Positions 27,723 through 37,605 of a stretch of DNA of 64,000 nt are shown here, one piece after another. This DNA comes from Rhodanobacter soli (GTDB lineage: Bacteria > Pseudomonadota > Gammaproteobacteria > Xanthomonadales > Rhodanobacteraceae), in contig NZ_JBEPSD010000001.1 of the NCBI RefSeq assembly GCF_040548735.1, positions 1,364,001 through 1,428,000 of the forward strand, in the 5' to 3' direction. Numbering within the stretch: position 1 is the stretch's first letter; the number at the start of each line of letters is the position of its first letter. The notes under the pieces are model-generated. The model searched no databases. It saw only the letters and a list, made by a program, of their open reading frames with translations, and was not told the origin of the DNA. The position numbers were made by a program, and so were the translations under genes.

Positions 27723-29447
27723 TCAGGGTTTCTTCAACCCCAGCACGTCCAGCCCCTGCTCGAAGCGGATGTCGACCGGGATGTGCGCCTGGTCGAGTCG
27801 CTTCAGGTCGCCGGCGAGCTGGGCGTCGACGGCGCCCAGCTGGTCGGTGAGCTGTTTCGCGGCTTCGTAGTCGCCGTCGCCCTGGATGGTCAGCAGCTTG
27901 GCCGACAGCGCGTTCATCGCCGCGGTCATCTTGTCGAAGTCGACGCGGTAGCGGCCGGTGTTTTCATCGCGGGTGAACGCGCCCTGCTGCTTGAAGAAGT
28001 TGAAGCGCACCATGTTCGCCTTGGCGTGCGCGTCGCTGGCGCCGAAGCGCACCGAACGCAGGATGCCGGCGAGGAAGGTGACGTAGTTGTCCATCAGCTT
28101 CGACTTGTCCAGCTCGCCCTTCTCCGCCAGCTTGCTGACCATGTACAGGCCGAGGATGTCGGCCTTGCCTTCCTCGAAGCTGGACGCCTGGTCCTTCAGC
28201 GCCTTGCGCACGGTGCCCTTGCCGTCCAGCGTGTTCTTGATGCCGAGGCCGTGCGCCACTTCGTGGAACATGGTGTTCTGGAAGAACGCGTCGAAGGTGA
28301 GATTGCGCTGCTGGTCCTCGGCGATCAGCTCCTTCGCGATCGGCAGCATGATCTGGTCGAATTTCGCCTGCATCACGTTTTCCAGCTGCAACCGGCGGGT
28401 GCCCTTCTTCAGCTGCACCTGTTCGTCGTTGGGCAGGTTGATCGCGATGGTCTTGGCGCCGACGTTGGCGTCGCCGCCGTAATACACCGCGAAGTAGGCG
28501 TTGAGGTCGGCATCGGAGCCGGGCTTCTCCGCCTTGTACCGGTCGGCCACCGGCAAGCCGCGCTGCAGTTCGGGCAGGTACTTGGCGAAGCGCGCCAGCT
28601 TCTTGCTCCAGGCCTGGTCCTTGATCAGCACGTAGGATTCGTAGCTGGCCTTGTAGCCGTACAACTGGTCCTCGTAGGTCTCGATCGGGCCGATCACGAT
28701 GTCGACCGGGTTGTTCTTCATGTCCATCCAGGCGAAGTCGCTGGGCTGGTAGTCGTCGCTGAGCAGGGCATCGGCGCGCAGCGTCAGGTATTTCCTGAAA
28801 CCGGGATCCTTCGCCAGTTTCGCCGCCTGACGCAGCAGGCCGGCGACCTTCTCCAACTCGGCCTTGTACGCCTCGTGGTAAGGCACGGTAATCAGCTGGC
28901 CCTGCGCGTCGCGGCGCAGCAAGGTGTACAACGCGGTCTTGTCCTTCAGCGGTGATGCCTCGAACTCGGCCTTGGTCATGTCGGCCGGGTAGAACTGCGC
29001 AGCGGCCGGGCGTGCGCCGATGCCGTCGACGAACGGCTTGTCGTTGTCCAGCCGGTTCCACGGACCGTAGTTGATCTCGGCGAATTCGCGCGTAGCCGGG
29101 TCGCCGATCTTCTGCAGCAGCGCATCCTTGTCGCCCCATGCCTGCTGCCAGTAGATCGTGTTCATGCTGTCGGCCGCCTCGATCAGCAGCGCGATCATCT
29201 TCTTCTGCCTCGCGTCAAACTTCGACAGGTCGGCACTGAGCTTCACCGTGGCGTAGTCGGCCAGGTGCTTCTGCACCGCCGCGCTGGCGCTGGCGTCGGT
29301 CGACGCCGCCGGCGCCACGGCCGCGCTGCCGGTCGGCGCCGGAGCAAGTTCCTCCTTCGACACCGGTGCCGTGGCGGGAGCGTCGTGGTTGGAGGAGCAG
29401 GCGGCCAGCGCCAGCAGCAGGCATACGGGAAGCAGACGTCGGACCAT
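27723..29447 (-). CDS. M49-like zinc peptidase lipoprotein
   Basis: About 574 residues. Lipoprotein signal MVRRLLPVCLLLALAAC followed by a low-complexity Ala/Pro/Ser linker to about residue 60. The catalytic part carries HEVAH at 395-399 and EEGKAD at 425-430, the HExxH + EExxxD arrangement of dipeptidyl-peptidase III-like (M49) enzymes, here with a single-residue-shorter HExxH than the classical HExxxH. A membrane-anchored periplasmic peptidase is therefore likely; the peptide substrate is unknown. SD AAGGAA 6 nt before the ATG. It converges with the hydrolase gene. Confidence 0.82.
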   Translation of the reverse strand: MVRRLLPVCLLLALAACSSNHDAPATAPVSKEELAPAPTGSAAVAPAASTDASASAAVQKHLADYATVKLSADLSKFDARQKKMIALLIEAADSMNTIYWQQAWGDKDALLQKIGDPATREFAEINYGPWNRLDNDKPFVDGIGARPAAAQFYPADMTKAEFEASPLKDKTALYTLLRRDAQGQLITVPYHEAYKAELEKVAGLLRQAAKLAKDPGFRKYLTLRADALLSDDYQPSDFAWMDMKNNPVDIVIGPIETYEDQLYGYKASYESYVLIKDQAWSKKLARFAKYLPELQRGLPVADRYKAEKPGSDADLNAYFAVYYGGDANVGAKTIAINLPNDEQVQLKKGTRRLQLENVMQAKFDQIMLPIAKELIAEDQQRNLTFDAFFQNTMFHEVAHGLGIKNTLDGKGTVRKALKDQASSFEEGKADILGLYMVSKLAEKGELDKSKLMDNYVTFLAGILRSVRFGASDAHAKANMVRFNFFKQQGAFTRDENTGRYRVDFDKMTAAMNALSAKLLTIQGDGDYEAAKQLTDQLGAVDAQLAGDLKRLDQAHIPVDIRFEQGLDVLGLKKP

Positions 29448-29621
29448 GGCAATTCCTTGACGAGGGGATTGCCCATGGTATCGCGCCATGCAACACCCCG
29501 GCGCCCCGCGCGGCGGGTCGTGTGCAGCGCGGCGCCGGACCGGTGGGCTGTGCGATACCTGACCAGATGCACATGCCGCACCGTCGTCGTTCGGCTATCG
29601 TGCCTCTCCCATCGCTTCGCC

Positions 29622-30980
29622 ATGCCCATGGACCCGTCGCCGACTCCCGCCGCACCACGCCACCGTGCCGCGCTGGCCTTCATCTACGTCACCGTGCTGC
29701 TGGACATGCTGGCGTTCGGCATCATCATCCCGGTGCTGCCGCACCTGATCGAGCAGCTGGCCGGCGGCGGCATCGCGAAGGCGGCGTGGTGGGTGGGCAT
29801 CTTCAGCACCGTGTTCGCGATCGTGCAGTTCGTGTTCTCGCCGGTGCAGGGCGCGTTGTCGGACCGCTATGGCCGGCGGCCGGTGATCCTGATCTCCAAC
29901 CTGGGCCTGGCGGTGGACTTCGTGGTGCTGGCACTGGCGCCCACGCTGTGGCTGCTGTTCGCGGCGCGCATCCTGCTCGGCATGACCGCTGCCAGCTTCA
30001 GCACCGCCAATGCCTACATCGCCGACATCATCCCGAAGGAGAAGCGCGCCGCCGCGTTCGGCATCCTCGGCAGCGCGTTCGGCCTCGGCTTCATCATCGG
30101 GCCCGGCCTGGGCGGCTTCCTCGGCGGCATCGCGCTGCGGCTGCCGTTCTGGGTGGCCGCCGGCCTGGCGCTGTGCAACTTCCTGTACGGCTGCTTCATC
30201 CTGCCCGAGTCGCTGCCGAAGGAGCGCCGCACGACCCGGCTCGAATTGCACAGCGCGCACCCGTTCGGCTCGCTGAAGCTGTTGCGCCGCTACCCGCAGG
30301 TGCTCGGCCTGGCGGTGGTGCTGTTCCTGGTCTACCTGGCGCACTACGTGCTGCAGACGGTATTCGTGCTGTACGCGGATTACCGCTACCACTGGGGTCC
30401 GCAGGCGGTCGGCTACGTGCTGATGCTGGTCGGCGCCTGCGACGGTTTCGTGCAGGCGGTGCTCACCGGCAAGCTGGCGCCGCGCTTCGGCGAGCGCCGC
30501 GTGCTGCTGGCCGGCATGCTGTTCGGCGTCGGCGCCTTCATGGTGATGGGCGTCGCCGATGTCGGTTGGGCGTTCCTGCTCGGCATCCCGCTGCTGGCGC
30601 TGTGGGGGCTGGCGATGCCGCCGATCCAGTCGATCATGACGCAGCAGGTCGATCCCTCCGAGCAAGGCCGGCTGCAGGGTGCGATCGGCAGCCTCGGCAG
30701 TTTCGCCGGCATCTTCGGGCCGTATCTGTTCGCCCAGGTCTTCGCCCTGTCGATCGCGCCGTCTTCGCCCATCCACTTGCCCGGTGTAGCCTTCGTGCTT
30801 TCCGCGGCATTGATGCTGGTCGGCATGCTGATCGCGGCCCGGGTCACCCGCCACCTGCCGGCCACCGCCAGGCCCCAGCCCATCGAGGTCGGCCCCGCCG
30901 TGTTCCCCGGCGACCTGCCCCCGCTCGCCACCGCCCATCCATCCGAACCCCCTCACCCACCACAGGAAGATCACCTATGA
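29622..30980 (+). CDS. MFS transporter, TetA-like (TCR/Tet group)
   Basis: About 452 residues with 12 predicted membrane helices. The loop 2-3 motif GALSDRYGRRPVILIS and the N-terminal DMLAFGIIIPVLP are typical of the tetracycline-resistance-like efflux subfamily. Many chromosomal members are not tetracycline pumps, so substrate is open. C-terminal 40 residues are Pro-rich and cytoplasmic. ATG at 29622 or 6 nt later. Overlaps the DUF1993 gene by 4 nt. Confidence 0.88.
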   Translation: MPMDPSPTPAAPRHRAALAFIYVTVLLDMLAFGIIIPVLPHLIEQLAGGGIAKAAWWVGIFSTVFAIVQFVFSPVQGALSDRYGRRPVILISNLGLAVDFVVLALAPTLWLLFAARILLGMTAASFSTANAYIADIIPKEKRAAAFGILGSAFGLGFIIGPGLGGFLGGIALRLPFWVAAGLALCNFLYGCFILPESLPKERRTTRLELHSAHPFGSLKLLRRYPQVLGLAVVLFLVYLAHYVLQTVFVLYADYRYHWGPQAVGYVLMLVGACDGFVQAVLTGKLAPRFGERRVLLAGMLFGVGAFMVMGVADVGWAFLLGIPLLALWGLAMPPIQSIMTQQVDPSEQGRLQGAIGSLGSFAGIFGPYLFAQVFALSIAPSSPIHLPGVAFVLSAALMLVGMLIAARVTRHLPATARPQPIEVGPAVFPGDLPPLATAHPSEPPHPPQEDHL

Positions 30981-31483
30981 CCATCTCGATGTACCAGGTC
31001 GCCGTTCCCGTTTTCGTCCGCGCGCTGGGCAATCTCGCCCAGGTGCTGAAAAAGGGCGAGGAACACGCAAAGTCGAAGAACGTCAGCGACGAAGTGCTGC
31101 TGCAGACCCGGCTGATCCCCGACATGCTGCCGCTGATCAAGCAGATCCAGATCGCCTGCGACATGGCCACCCGCGGCACCGCCCGCCTCGCCGGCGTGGA
31201 GCCGCAGAGCTTCGAGGACAACGAGACCACGCTGGAGCAGGCCTACAGCCGCATCGAGCGCTCGATCGAGTACATCAAGAGCTTCAAGCCGGAGCAGATC
31301 GACGGCAGCGAGACCCGCGCGATCCAGCTGAAGATGCGCAACGGCGAGATGAATTTCGAAGGCCAGGCCTACCTGCTGCACTTCACCCTGCCGAACCTGT
31401 TCTTCCACTGCACCACCGCCTACGACATCCTGCGCGAGGCCGGCACCGACATCGGCAAGTCCGACTTCATCGGCAACGCCTGA
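30977..31483 (+). CDS. DUF1993 protein
   Basis: 168 residues, soluble and helical, DUF1993 family. Recognisable by the start MTISMYQVAVPVFVRAL and QTRLIPDMLPLIKQIQIACD, and the C-terminal LPNLFFHCTTAYDILREAG with a His often conserved in DinB-like folds. Function unknown. ATGA overlap with the MFS gene and SD AGGAAGA place it in the same operon. Confidence 0.85.
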   Translation: MTISMYQVAVPVFVRALGNLAQVLKKGEEHAKSKNVSDEVLLQTRLIPDMLPLIKQIQIACDMATRGTARLAGVEPQSFEDNETTLEQAYSRIERSIEYIKSFKPEQIDGSETRAIQLKMRNGEMNFEGQAYLLHFTLPNLFFHCTTAYDILREAGTDIGKSDFIGNA

Positions 31484-31625
31484 ACCGGCATGGCGGGGTG
31501 GCCCGGGGAAGGGTCGCCCCGCCAAATGACCGAACTGTGATGCGTGCCACATTTCACCGCTGACCCATGGCCTGGCTCCTGCTTGCGTGGAGGTGACTCC
31601 TCCCAGCCTCTCGAGCAAAAACATC

Positions 31626-31844
31626 ATGGAACAGATCAAATGCATCATCGTCGGTGGCCCGCAACACGGCCTGGTCCTCCGGCGCCTGTGGGACCAGCGC
31701 CGCCCGGCTCCATGCGTAACCGCTGTCGACGGCGAACCGTGCATTGCGGCCGCCCGCCGGCACGACAAAGGCATGGGCACGCGCTACCTGCTGCTGCATC
31801 CACGTGCCACGGGCGAACAGATCCTGACCATGCTGGCGGCCTGA
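31626..31844 (+). CDS. Small protein of unknown function
   Basis: 72 residues, MEQIKCIIVGGPQHGLVL at the start and a C-terminal TRYLLLHPRATGEQILTML. Third codon positions are G/C-rich like the neighbours, which supports it being real; no strong SD is seen. A GTG start 39 nt upstream is an alternative. It is alone between the DUF1993 and COG2509 genes, with 142 and 173 bp of empty DNA on its sides. No family recognised. Confidence 0.55.
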   Translation: MEQIKCIIVGGPQHGLVLRRLWDQRRPAPCVTAVDGEPCIAAARRHDKGMGTRYLLLHPRATGEQILTMLAA

Positions 31845-32017
31845 ACTGACCCAGCGGGTCACCTCCGCGAGTGCCGGATGTGCGAGCACTGGCGCGCACC
31901 GGAAGGCGACAAACGATCTGGCGGGCTGACGCGCGCCTTGTCCGGCAAGCAGCATCGCGTCGACAATAGCTGGCCGGGCCAATGCCCCTCCACGCCGATC
32001 GACCGCCCCGGACCCCC

Positions 32018-33664
32018 ATGCTGCGACTGACCGACCTCAAGCTGCCGCTCGATCACGGCGAGGCCGCACTCACCGCCGCGATCCTCAAGCGGCTGCACAT
32101 CGAAGCCGCCGCGCTCACCGGCTACAGCATCGCCCGGCGCGGCTACGACGCCCGCAAGCGCGGCGCGATCACGCTGATCTACGCGCTGGACGTCGACACC
32201 CCGCGCGAGGCCGAACTGCTGCAGCGCTTCGCCGACGACCCCCATGTGCAACCCACGCCGAACACCGACTACCACTTCGTGGCCAAGGCCCCGTCACGGC
32301 CGGAACACCGCCCGCTGGTGGTCGGCTTCGGTCCGTGCGGGCTGTTCGCCGGGTTGATCCTGGCGCAGATGGGATTCCGCCCGATCATCCTCGACCGCGG
32401 CAAGGAAGTGCGCGAGCGCACCAAGGACACCTGGGATCTGTGGCGCAAGCGCAACCTGCATCCCGAATCCAACGTGCAGTTCGGCGAGGGCGGCGCCGGC
32501 ACGTTTTCCGACGGCAAGCTGCACAGCCAGATCCGCGACCCGCTGCATCACGGCCGCAAGGTGCTGACCGAGTTCGTCAAGGCGGGTGCGCCGGAGGAAA
32601 TCCTCTACGTCAGCAAGCCGCACATCGGCACGTTCCGGCTGGTGACGATGGTGGAGAACATGCGCGCCACGATCGAATCGCTGGGCGGCGAGATCCGCTT
32701 CAGCCAGCGCGTCGACGACCTGCTGCTGGAGCCGTGCGCGGATGGCCAGCAGCAGATCCGCGGCGTCACCTTGGCCAGCGGCGAACAGATCCGTGCCGAC
32801 CACGTGGTGCTCGCGCTCGGCCACAGTGCGCGCGACACCTTCGAGATGCTGCATGCGCGCGGCGTGTATCTGGAGGCCAAACCGTTCTCGATCGGCTTCC
32901 GCATCGAGCATCCGCAGTCGGTGATCGACCGCGCCCGCTTCGGCCCGCAGGCCGGCCACCCGGCCCTCGGCGCGGCCGACTACAAGCTGGTGCATCACGG
33001 CAAAGACGGCCGCTCGGTGTACAGCTTCTGCATGTGCCCCGGCGGCACCGTGGTCGCCGCCGCCAGCGAGCCCGGTCGCGTGGTGACCAACGGCATGAGC
33101 CAGTACTCACGCAACGAGCGCAACGCGAACGCGGCGGTGGTGGTCGGCATCGACCCGTCTGACTTCGCGCCCTACGACTCCACATCTGGTGAAGGCGGCG
33201 GCAGCCCGCTCGCCGGCATTGCCCTGCAGCGCGCGCTGGAAAGCCACGCCTATGTGCTCGGCGGTGAAAACTACAGCGCCCCGGCGCAACTGGTCGGCGA
33301 CTTCCTGGCCGGCCGCGCCTCGCGCGAATTCGGCGACGTGCAACCTTCCTACAAACCCGGCGTCGTGCTGGGCAGCCTCGACAGCGCCCTGCCCGACTAC
33401 GCGATCGCCGCGATCCGCGAGGCACTGCCCGCGTTCGAGCGGCAGATCAGGGGCTATGCGATGCACGACGCCATCCTTACCGGCGTCGAGACGCGCACCT
33501 CCTCGCCGGTGCGCATCAAGCGCGACGACAGCCTGCAAAGCCTCAACACCCGCGGCCTGTACCCTGCCGGCGAAGGCGCCGGCTACGCCGGCGGCATCCT
33601 GTCGGCCGCGGTGGACGGCATCAAGATTGCCGAGGCAGTGGCGCTGAGCATCACTGCAAGCTGA
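32018..33664 (+). CDS. FAD-dependent dehydrogenase, COG2509 type
   Basis: 548 residues. A small N-terminal domain (1-90) is followed by the Rossmann motif VVGFGPCGLFAG at 101-112, an FAD-binding core with FGEGGAGTFSDGKL, and a C-terminal ATG-like segment LYPAGEGAGYAGGILSAAVDG that contacts FAD. COG2509 flavoproteins are widespread and their substrate is unknown; some are annotated as NAD(FAD)-utilising dehydrogenases. The ATG chosen opens MLRLTDLKLPLDHGE, 36 nt after an alternative start. Confidence 0.85.
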   Translation: MLRLTDLKLPLDHGEAALTAAILKRLHIEAAALTGYSIARRGYDARKRGAITLIYALDVDTPREAELLQRFADDPHVQPTPNTDYHFVAKAPSRPEHRPLVVGFGPCGLFAGLILAQMGFRPIILDRGKEVRERTKDTWDLWRKRNLHPESNVQFGEGGAGTFSDGKLHSQIRDPLHHGRKVLTEFVKAGAPEEILYVSKPHIGTFRLVTMVENMRATIESLGGEIRFSQRVDDLLLEPCADGQQQIRGVTLASGEQIRADHVVLALGHSARDTFEMLHARGVYLEAKPFSIGFRIEHPQSVIDRARFGPQAGHPALGAADYKLVHHGKDGRSVYSFCMCPGGTVVAAASEPGRVVTNGMSQYSRNERNANAAVVVGIDPSDFAPYDSTSGEGGGSPLAGIALQRALESHAYVLGGENYSAPAQLVGDFLAGRASREFGDVQPSYKPGVVLGSLDSALPDYAIAAIREALPAFERQIRGYAMHDAILTGVETRTSSPVRIKRDDSLQSLNTRGLYPAGEGAGYAGGILSAAVDGIKIAEAVALSITAS

Positions 33665-33757
33665 GACTGCGCCGATGATTGATTCACCGCGGTGCGGCCA
33701 TATTTCAATCGGGTCCGCAGCGCGCCCGTGCTGCCCGCTCCTGATGAGGGTATCCCG

Positions 33758-34420
33758 ATGTCCACGCCAGCCACGTCCGCTCCGCTTCGTATCGACTTCG
33801 TCTCCGACGTCTCCTGCCCATGGTGCGCGATCGGCCTGGCTTCGCTGCAGCGGGCGCTGGCGAAGCTGGATGGCGAGGTCAGCGCGCAGATCCACTTCCA
33901 GCCGTTCGAGCTGAACCCGCAGATGGCACCCGAAGGCGAGGATTCCACCGAGCACGTGGCACGCAAGTACGGCAGTTCGGTCGAGCAGGTCATGGCGAAC
34001 CGGGAGGCGATCCGCGCGCGTGGCGCGGCGCTCGGTTTCACGTTCAACATGGATCGGCGCAGCCGCGTCTACAACACCTTCGACGCGCATCGGCTGTTGC
34101 ACTGGGCCGAGCTGGAGGGGCGCCAGCTCGCCCTGAAGCAGGTTCTGTTTCGCGCCTATTTCACCGATGGCGAGGATGTGGGCGCGCACGACACGCTGCA
34201 GCGGCTGGCTGCCGAAGCGGGCCTCGATGCCGAACGCGCACGGCAAATTCTCGCCGGCGACGAGTTCGCCAACGAGGTGCGCGCGCAGGAGCAGTTCTTC
34301 CAGAGCCGCGGCATCCACTCGGTGCCGGCGACCATCGTCAACGGCCAGCACCTGATTTCCGGCGGGCAGCCGCCGGAAGCGTTCGAGCAGGCGTTGCGGC
34401 AGATCGTCGCCAGCGCGTAA
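33758..34420 (+). CDS. DsbA/FrnE-type thiol oxidoreductase
   Basis: 220 residues, DsbA family of the FrnE type, cytoplasmic (no signal peptide). Active site CPWC at 20-23, then the all-helical insertion and the cis-Pro loop GIHSVPATIVNGQHLISGGQP. FrnE-like proteins are disulfide isomerases in oxidative-stress defence or polyketide pathways. SD GATGAGGG upstream of the ATG. Convergent with the GGDEF/EAL gene with only 8 bp between. Confidence 0.88.
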   Translation: MSTPATSAPLRIDFVSDVSCPWCAIGLASLQRALAKLDGEVSAQIHFQPFELNPQMAPEGEDSTEHVARKYGSSVEQVMANREAIRARGAALGFTFNMDRRSRVYNTFDAHRLLHWAELEGRQLALKQVLFRAYFTDGEDVGAHDTLQRLAAEAGLDAERARQILAGDEFANEVRAQEQFFQSRGIHSVPATIVNGQHLISGGQPPEAFEQALRQIVASA

Positions 34421-34428
34421 CCCCGCAC

Positions 34429-37386
34429 TCACGCGTCGACGGCACGCGGCTCCAGCCAGTGTGCGATCGGCGCCGGATGGCCGAGCAGGTAACCCTGGCC
34501 CATCTCGCAGCCCATCGCCATCAGCGCGCCGTGCTGGATCGCGGTTTCGATGCCCTCGGCGATCACCTGGATGTTCAGCGCGCGCGCCAGCGCCAGGATC
34601 GCCGCCACCACCGTGGTGCTGGAGGTGTTGGCGCCCTTGTCCAGCTCCTGCACGAAGGCGCGGTCGATCTTCAGGATGCGCAGCGGCAGCGAATGCAGGT
34701 AGCTGAGCGAGGAGTAGCCGGTACCGAAATCGTCCAGCGCCGCGCCGACGCCGATCGTGCGCAGGCGTTCCAGCGTGGCGCGCACGCGCTCCGGATTGTC
34801 CAGCAGCGCACCTTCGGTGACCTCGACCACCAGCCGCGACGGCGGCAGGCCGGTGCGTTCCAGCAGCTGGATCAGGCGCCGGTCGAAGTCCGCATGGCGC
34901 AGGTGCAGCGCCGAGACATTCACCGTCATGAAGGTGTCGCCGCCACCGTGCCGCAGCAGCTGCCGGCAGCTGAGTTCGAACATGCGCCAGTCGATCGACT
35001 CGATCAGCCCGCTGTCCTCGGCGATCTTCAGGAAATCGCCCGGCCGCAGCACGCCGCGCTGCGGATGGTTCCAGCGGATCAGCGCCTCGTAGCCGAGCAC
35101 CTGGCCGGTACCGTCGAGCGCGCAGATCGGCTGGAAGTACGGCTCGAACTGATCGTGCAGCAGCGCCTGGCGCAGCTCGCCCTCCAACGCCAGCACGTCG
35201 ACCACGTTCTTCGCCAGCGTCTCGTCGAACAGCTCGAAGCGCTTGCGCCCCAGTTCCTTGGCCCGGTATAGCGCGATGTCGGCGTCGCGCAGCACCTCGT
35301 CGGCCGCCGCGTAGTGATCGTCGCCGATCGCGATGCCCACGCTGGCGGTCACCTGCAGCTCCTTGCCGGCGACCAGCATCGGCGCACCCAGTGCGTCCAG
35401 CACGCGCTGCGCCACGGTCGTGGCCGCCTGCGGCAGGTCGTCCTGTTCCAGCAGGATGGCGAACTCGTCGCCGGACAAGCGTGCCACCAGATCGGGATGG
35501 CGCACGCAACTGGCCATGCGGGTCGCCACCTCTTTCAGCACGTCGTCACCGGCCAGGTGGCCGAGGCTGTCGTTGATGATCTTGAAGCGGTCCACATCCA
35601 GGTACAGCAGTGCGCAGCGCTGCTGCGGCTCGCGCCGCATGGTGGCCAGCACGCGATCGATGCGGTCGCGCAGGTAGCTGCGGTTCGGCAGGCCGGTCAG
35701 CGAGTCGTGCATGACCTGGTGGCGCAGCTGGTCCTGCATGCGCTCGCGTTCGATGATTTCCTTGCGCAAGGCCAGGGTGCGCTCTTCCACCCGGTGTTCG
35801 AGCTGCTCGTAGGCGCGCTTCAGCGATTCGGCGGAACGGCGCCGGGTCAGGCTGTTGGCGATCTGCGAGGCAACGAAGCTGAGCAGTTCCTGGTCGGCCG
35901 GACCGTACACCACCTCGGGCCGGTAGCTCTGCACGGTGACCAGGCCGATCACCTCGTCGGCCACGATCAGCGGCACGCCCAGCCAGCACATCGCCGGCGA
36001 GCCCATCCGCCCCGGCGCGATCTCGCCGCGCCGGTCGAGTTCCTCGATGTCGGCATTGTCGACGCGCAACGCCCGCCCCAGGCGCAGCACGTACTCGCTC
36101 AGGCCACGGCCCAATGGGCGCTCGGCCGGCGGCGCCAGCACCGCGTCCACCGAGTAGGGAAACGTCAGCCGAAGGCGGTCGTCGGAGAGCAAGGCGATGA
36201 AGAAGTTTTCCGCATTCAGCAGCTCGCCGACCACCGCGTGCACGCGTCGATAGAACGCATCCTGGTCGATGTCCGCCGTGGCCAGCTCGGCGATCTGGAA
36301 CAGCGCGGCCTGCAGGTGCTCGGCGCGCTGCCGTTCCAGTATCTCCAGCTGCAGGCCACGGTTAGCCTCGGCCAGCTGCTGGGTGCGCAGTTGCACGCGG
36401 TGCTCCAGGTCTTCCTTGCCCTGCTTGCGCTCCAGTGCGGTGAGAATGTGGCTGCCGACGAACTCCAGAAGCGTCAGGTCCTCGTCGCTGAAACCGACGT
36501 CCGGCCGGTAGCTCTGCACCACCAGCGCGCCACACGGCTGGGCGTCGCGCAGCATCGGCACGCCCAGCCAGTCGTAGCTGTCCGGGCCGATCAGCGTCAC
36601 CGGCCCGGTCACCTGCTTGCGCAGCTCCTCGGCATCGCCCATGCGTGCCTTGCCGTCGCTGATCACATACCAGGTCAGCGAGTGCTCGATCACGCTCAAC
36701 GGCAGGTCATGGCCAATCTCGAACGGAGGGAGTGATTCGACATCGACGAAATACAGGAAGCGGATCGTGCTCCGCGCCGCGTCGTGCAGCACGATGAAGA
36801 AATTTTCGGCGTACATCAGCGTGCTGACGATGGCATGGATGCCGCGCAACATGTCCGGCATGTCGCGCTCGGAGCCGGCGAGGTCGGAGATCGCGAACAG
36901 CGCGCGTTGCAGGTTCTCCGAACGCTCCAGCTGCTCGTGCGAGTCCTGCAGTTCGGCCCACTCCAGCGCCCGCCGCAGGTGCTGGCCGGCCAGCTGCAAC
37001 GGCACCTCCAGTTCCGCGAAGAACCCCCCATCGGCATGCGCGGGCTGCAGTTGCAGCAGCAACACGGCCGGCTCGGGCTTCGCGCACAGCCGGATCGCCA
37101 CGCGCTGGCGGTCCGGATGCCAATGCGGCCCTTCCCCATGGTTGGCAGCAGCCAGCCATGGTCCGTCAGCTGCCGCGAACGGCGCCGTCGCCACGCCGGG
37201 CGCGGCCGCCATACCATCCAGTCCCCACAGCACGCTGGCAGCGACGCAGCCCGGTCTGGCCTGGGCCAGCGCAGCGATCGCCTCGGCCACCTCCTCCGGC
37301 GTATGCGCAACGATCAGCCGGGCCAACCAGCTCAGCTGCAACGATCCGTCGTGCGGCATCGGCTCAACAGCATCGGCATGCTTCAT
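34429..37386 (-). CDS. Triple-GAF GGDEF/EAL cyclic-di-GMP protein
   Basis: About 985 residues, no membrane segment. The first 170 residues look GAF-like, then come two clear GAF domains joined by coiled coils (about 195-360 and 380-540), a GGDEF domain with SGDEF at 638-642 and an EAL domain with YEALIR (Glu767). The EAL motif and DDFGTGYSSL look intact, so phosphodiesterase activity is likely; the first GGDEF position is Ser, so cyclase activity is uncertain. The ATG (MKHADAVEP) has SD GGGGGAG. The same frame is open far upstream, but that part is antisense to dinG. 219 bp separate it from divergent dinG. Confidence 0.9.
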   Translation of the reverse strand: MKHADAVEPMPHDGSLQLSWLARLIVAHTPEEVAEAIAALAQARPGCVAASVLWGLDGMAAAPGVATAPFAAADGPWLAAANHGEGPHWHPDRQRVAIRLCAKPEPAVLLLQLQPAHADGGFFAELEVPLQLAGQHLRRALEWAELQDSHEQLERSENLQRALFAISDLAGSERDMPDMLRGIHAIVSTLMYAENFFIVLHDAARSTIRFLYFVDVESLPPFEIGHDLPLSVIEHSLTWYVISDGKARMGDAEELRKQVTGPVTLIGPDSYDWLGVPMLRDAQPCGALVVQSYRPDVGFSDEDLTLLEFVGSHILTALERKQGKEDLEHRVQLRTQQLAEANRGLQLEILERQRAEHLQAALFQIAELATADIDQDAFYRRVHAVVGELLNAENFFIALLSDDRLRLTFPYSVDAVLAPPAERPLGRGLSEYVLRLGRALRVDNADIEELDRRGEIAPGRMGSPAMCWLGVPLIVADEVIGLVTVQSYRPEVVYGPADQELLSFVASQIANSLTRRRSAESLKRAYEQLEHRVEERTLALRKEIIERERMQDQLRHQVMHDSLTGLPNRSYLRDRIDRVLATMRREPQQRCALLYLDVDRFKIINDSLGHLAGDDVLKEVATRMASCVRHPDLVARLSGDEFAILLEQDDLPQAATTVAQRVLDALGAPMLVAGKELQVTASVGIAIGDDHYAAADEVLRDADIALYRAKELGRKRFELFDETLAKNVVDVLALEGELRQALLHDQFEPYFQPICALDGTGQVLGYEALIRWNHPQRGVLRPGDFLKIAEDSGLIESIDWRMFELSCRQLLRHGGGDTFMTVNVSALHLRHADFDRRLIQLLERTGLPPSRLVVEVTEGALLDNPERVRATLERLRTIGVGAALDDFGTGYSSLSYLHSLPLRILKIDRAFVQELDKGANTSSTTVVAAILALARALNIQVIAEGIETAIQHGALMAMGCEMGQGYLLGHPAPIAHWLEPRAVDA

Positions 37387-37605
37387 CGATGGAGCTCCCC
37401 CTGGCGCGGGCCCGCCAACGCCGATGGGCTCCCCTCCAAGGGGTGCGCCACGCGGGCGTCGGGCTTTGCTGAGCCTGCCCCCATGCGGGCGAACGCGCAA
37501 TACCGATAAACTGCCCGACTGCACCGACCGGCCCGGCGCCGTCGGCCGCCGCCATGCTTCACGCGGCTTCACGCGCCATCCGCAGCACAGGTTTCTGATC
37601 CGTCC

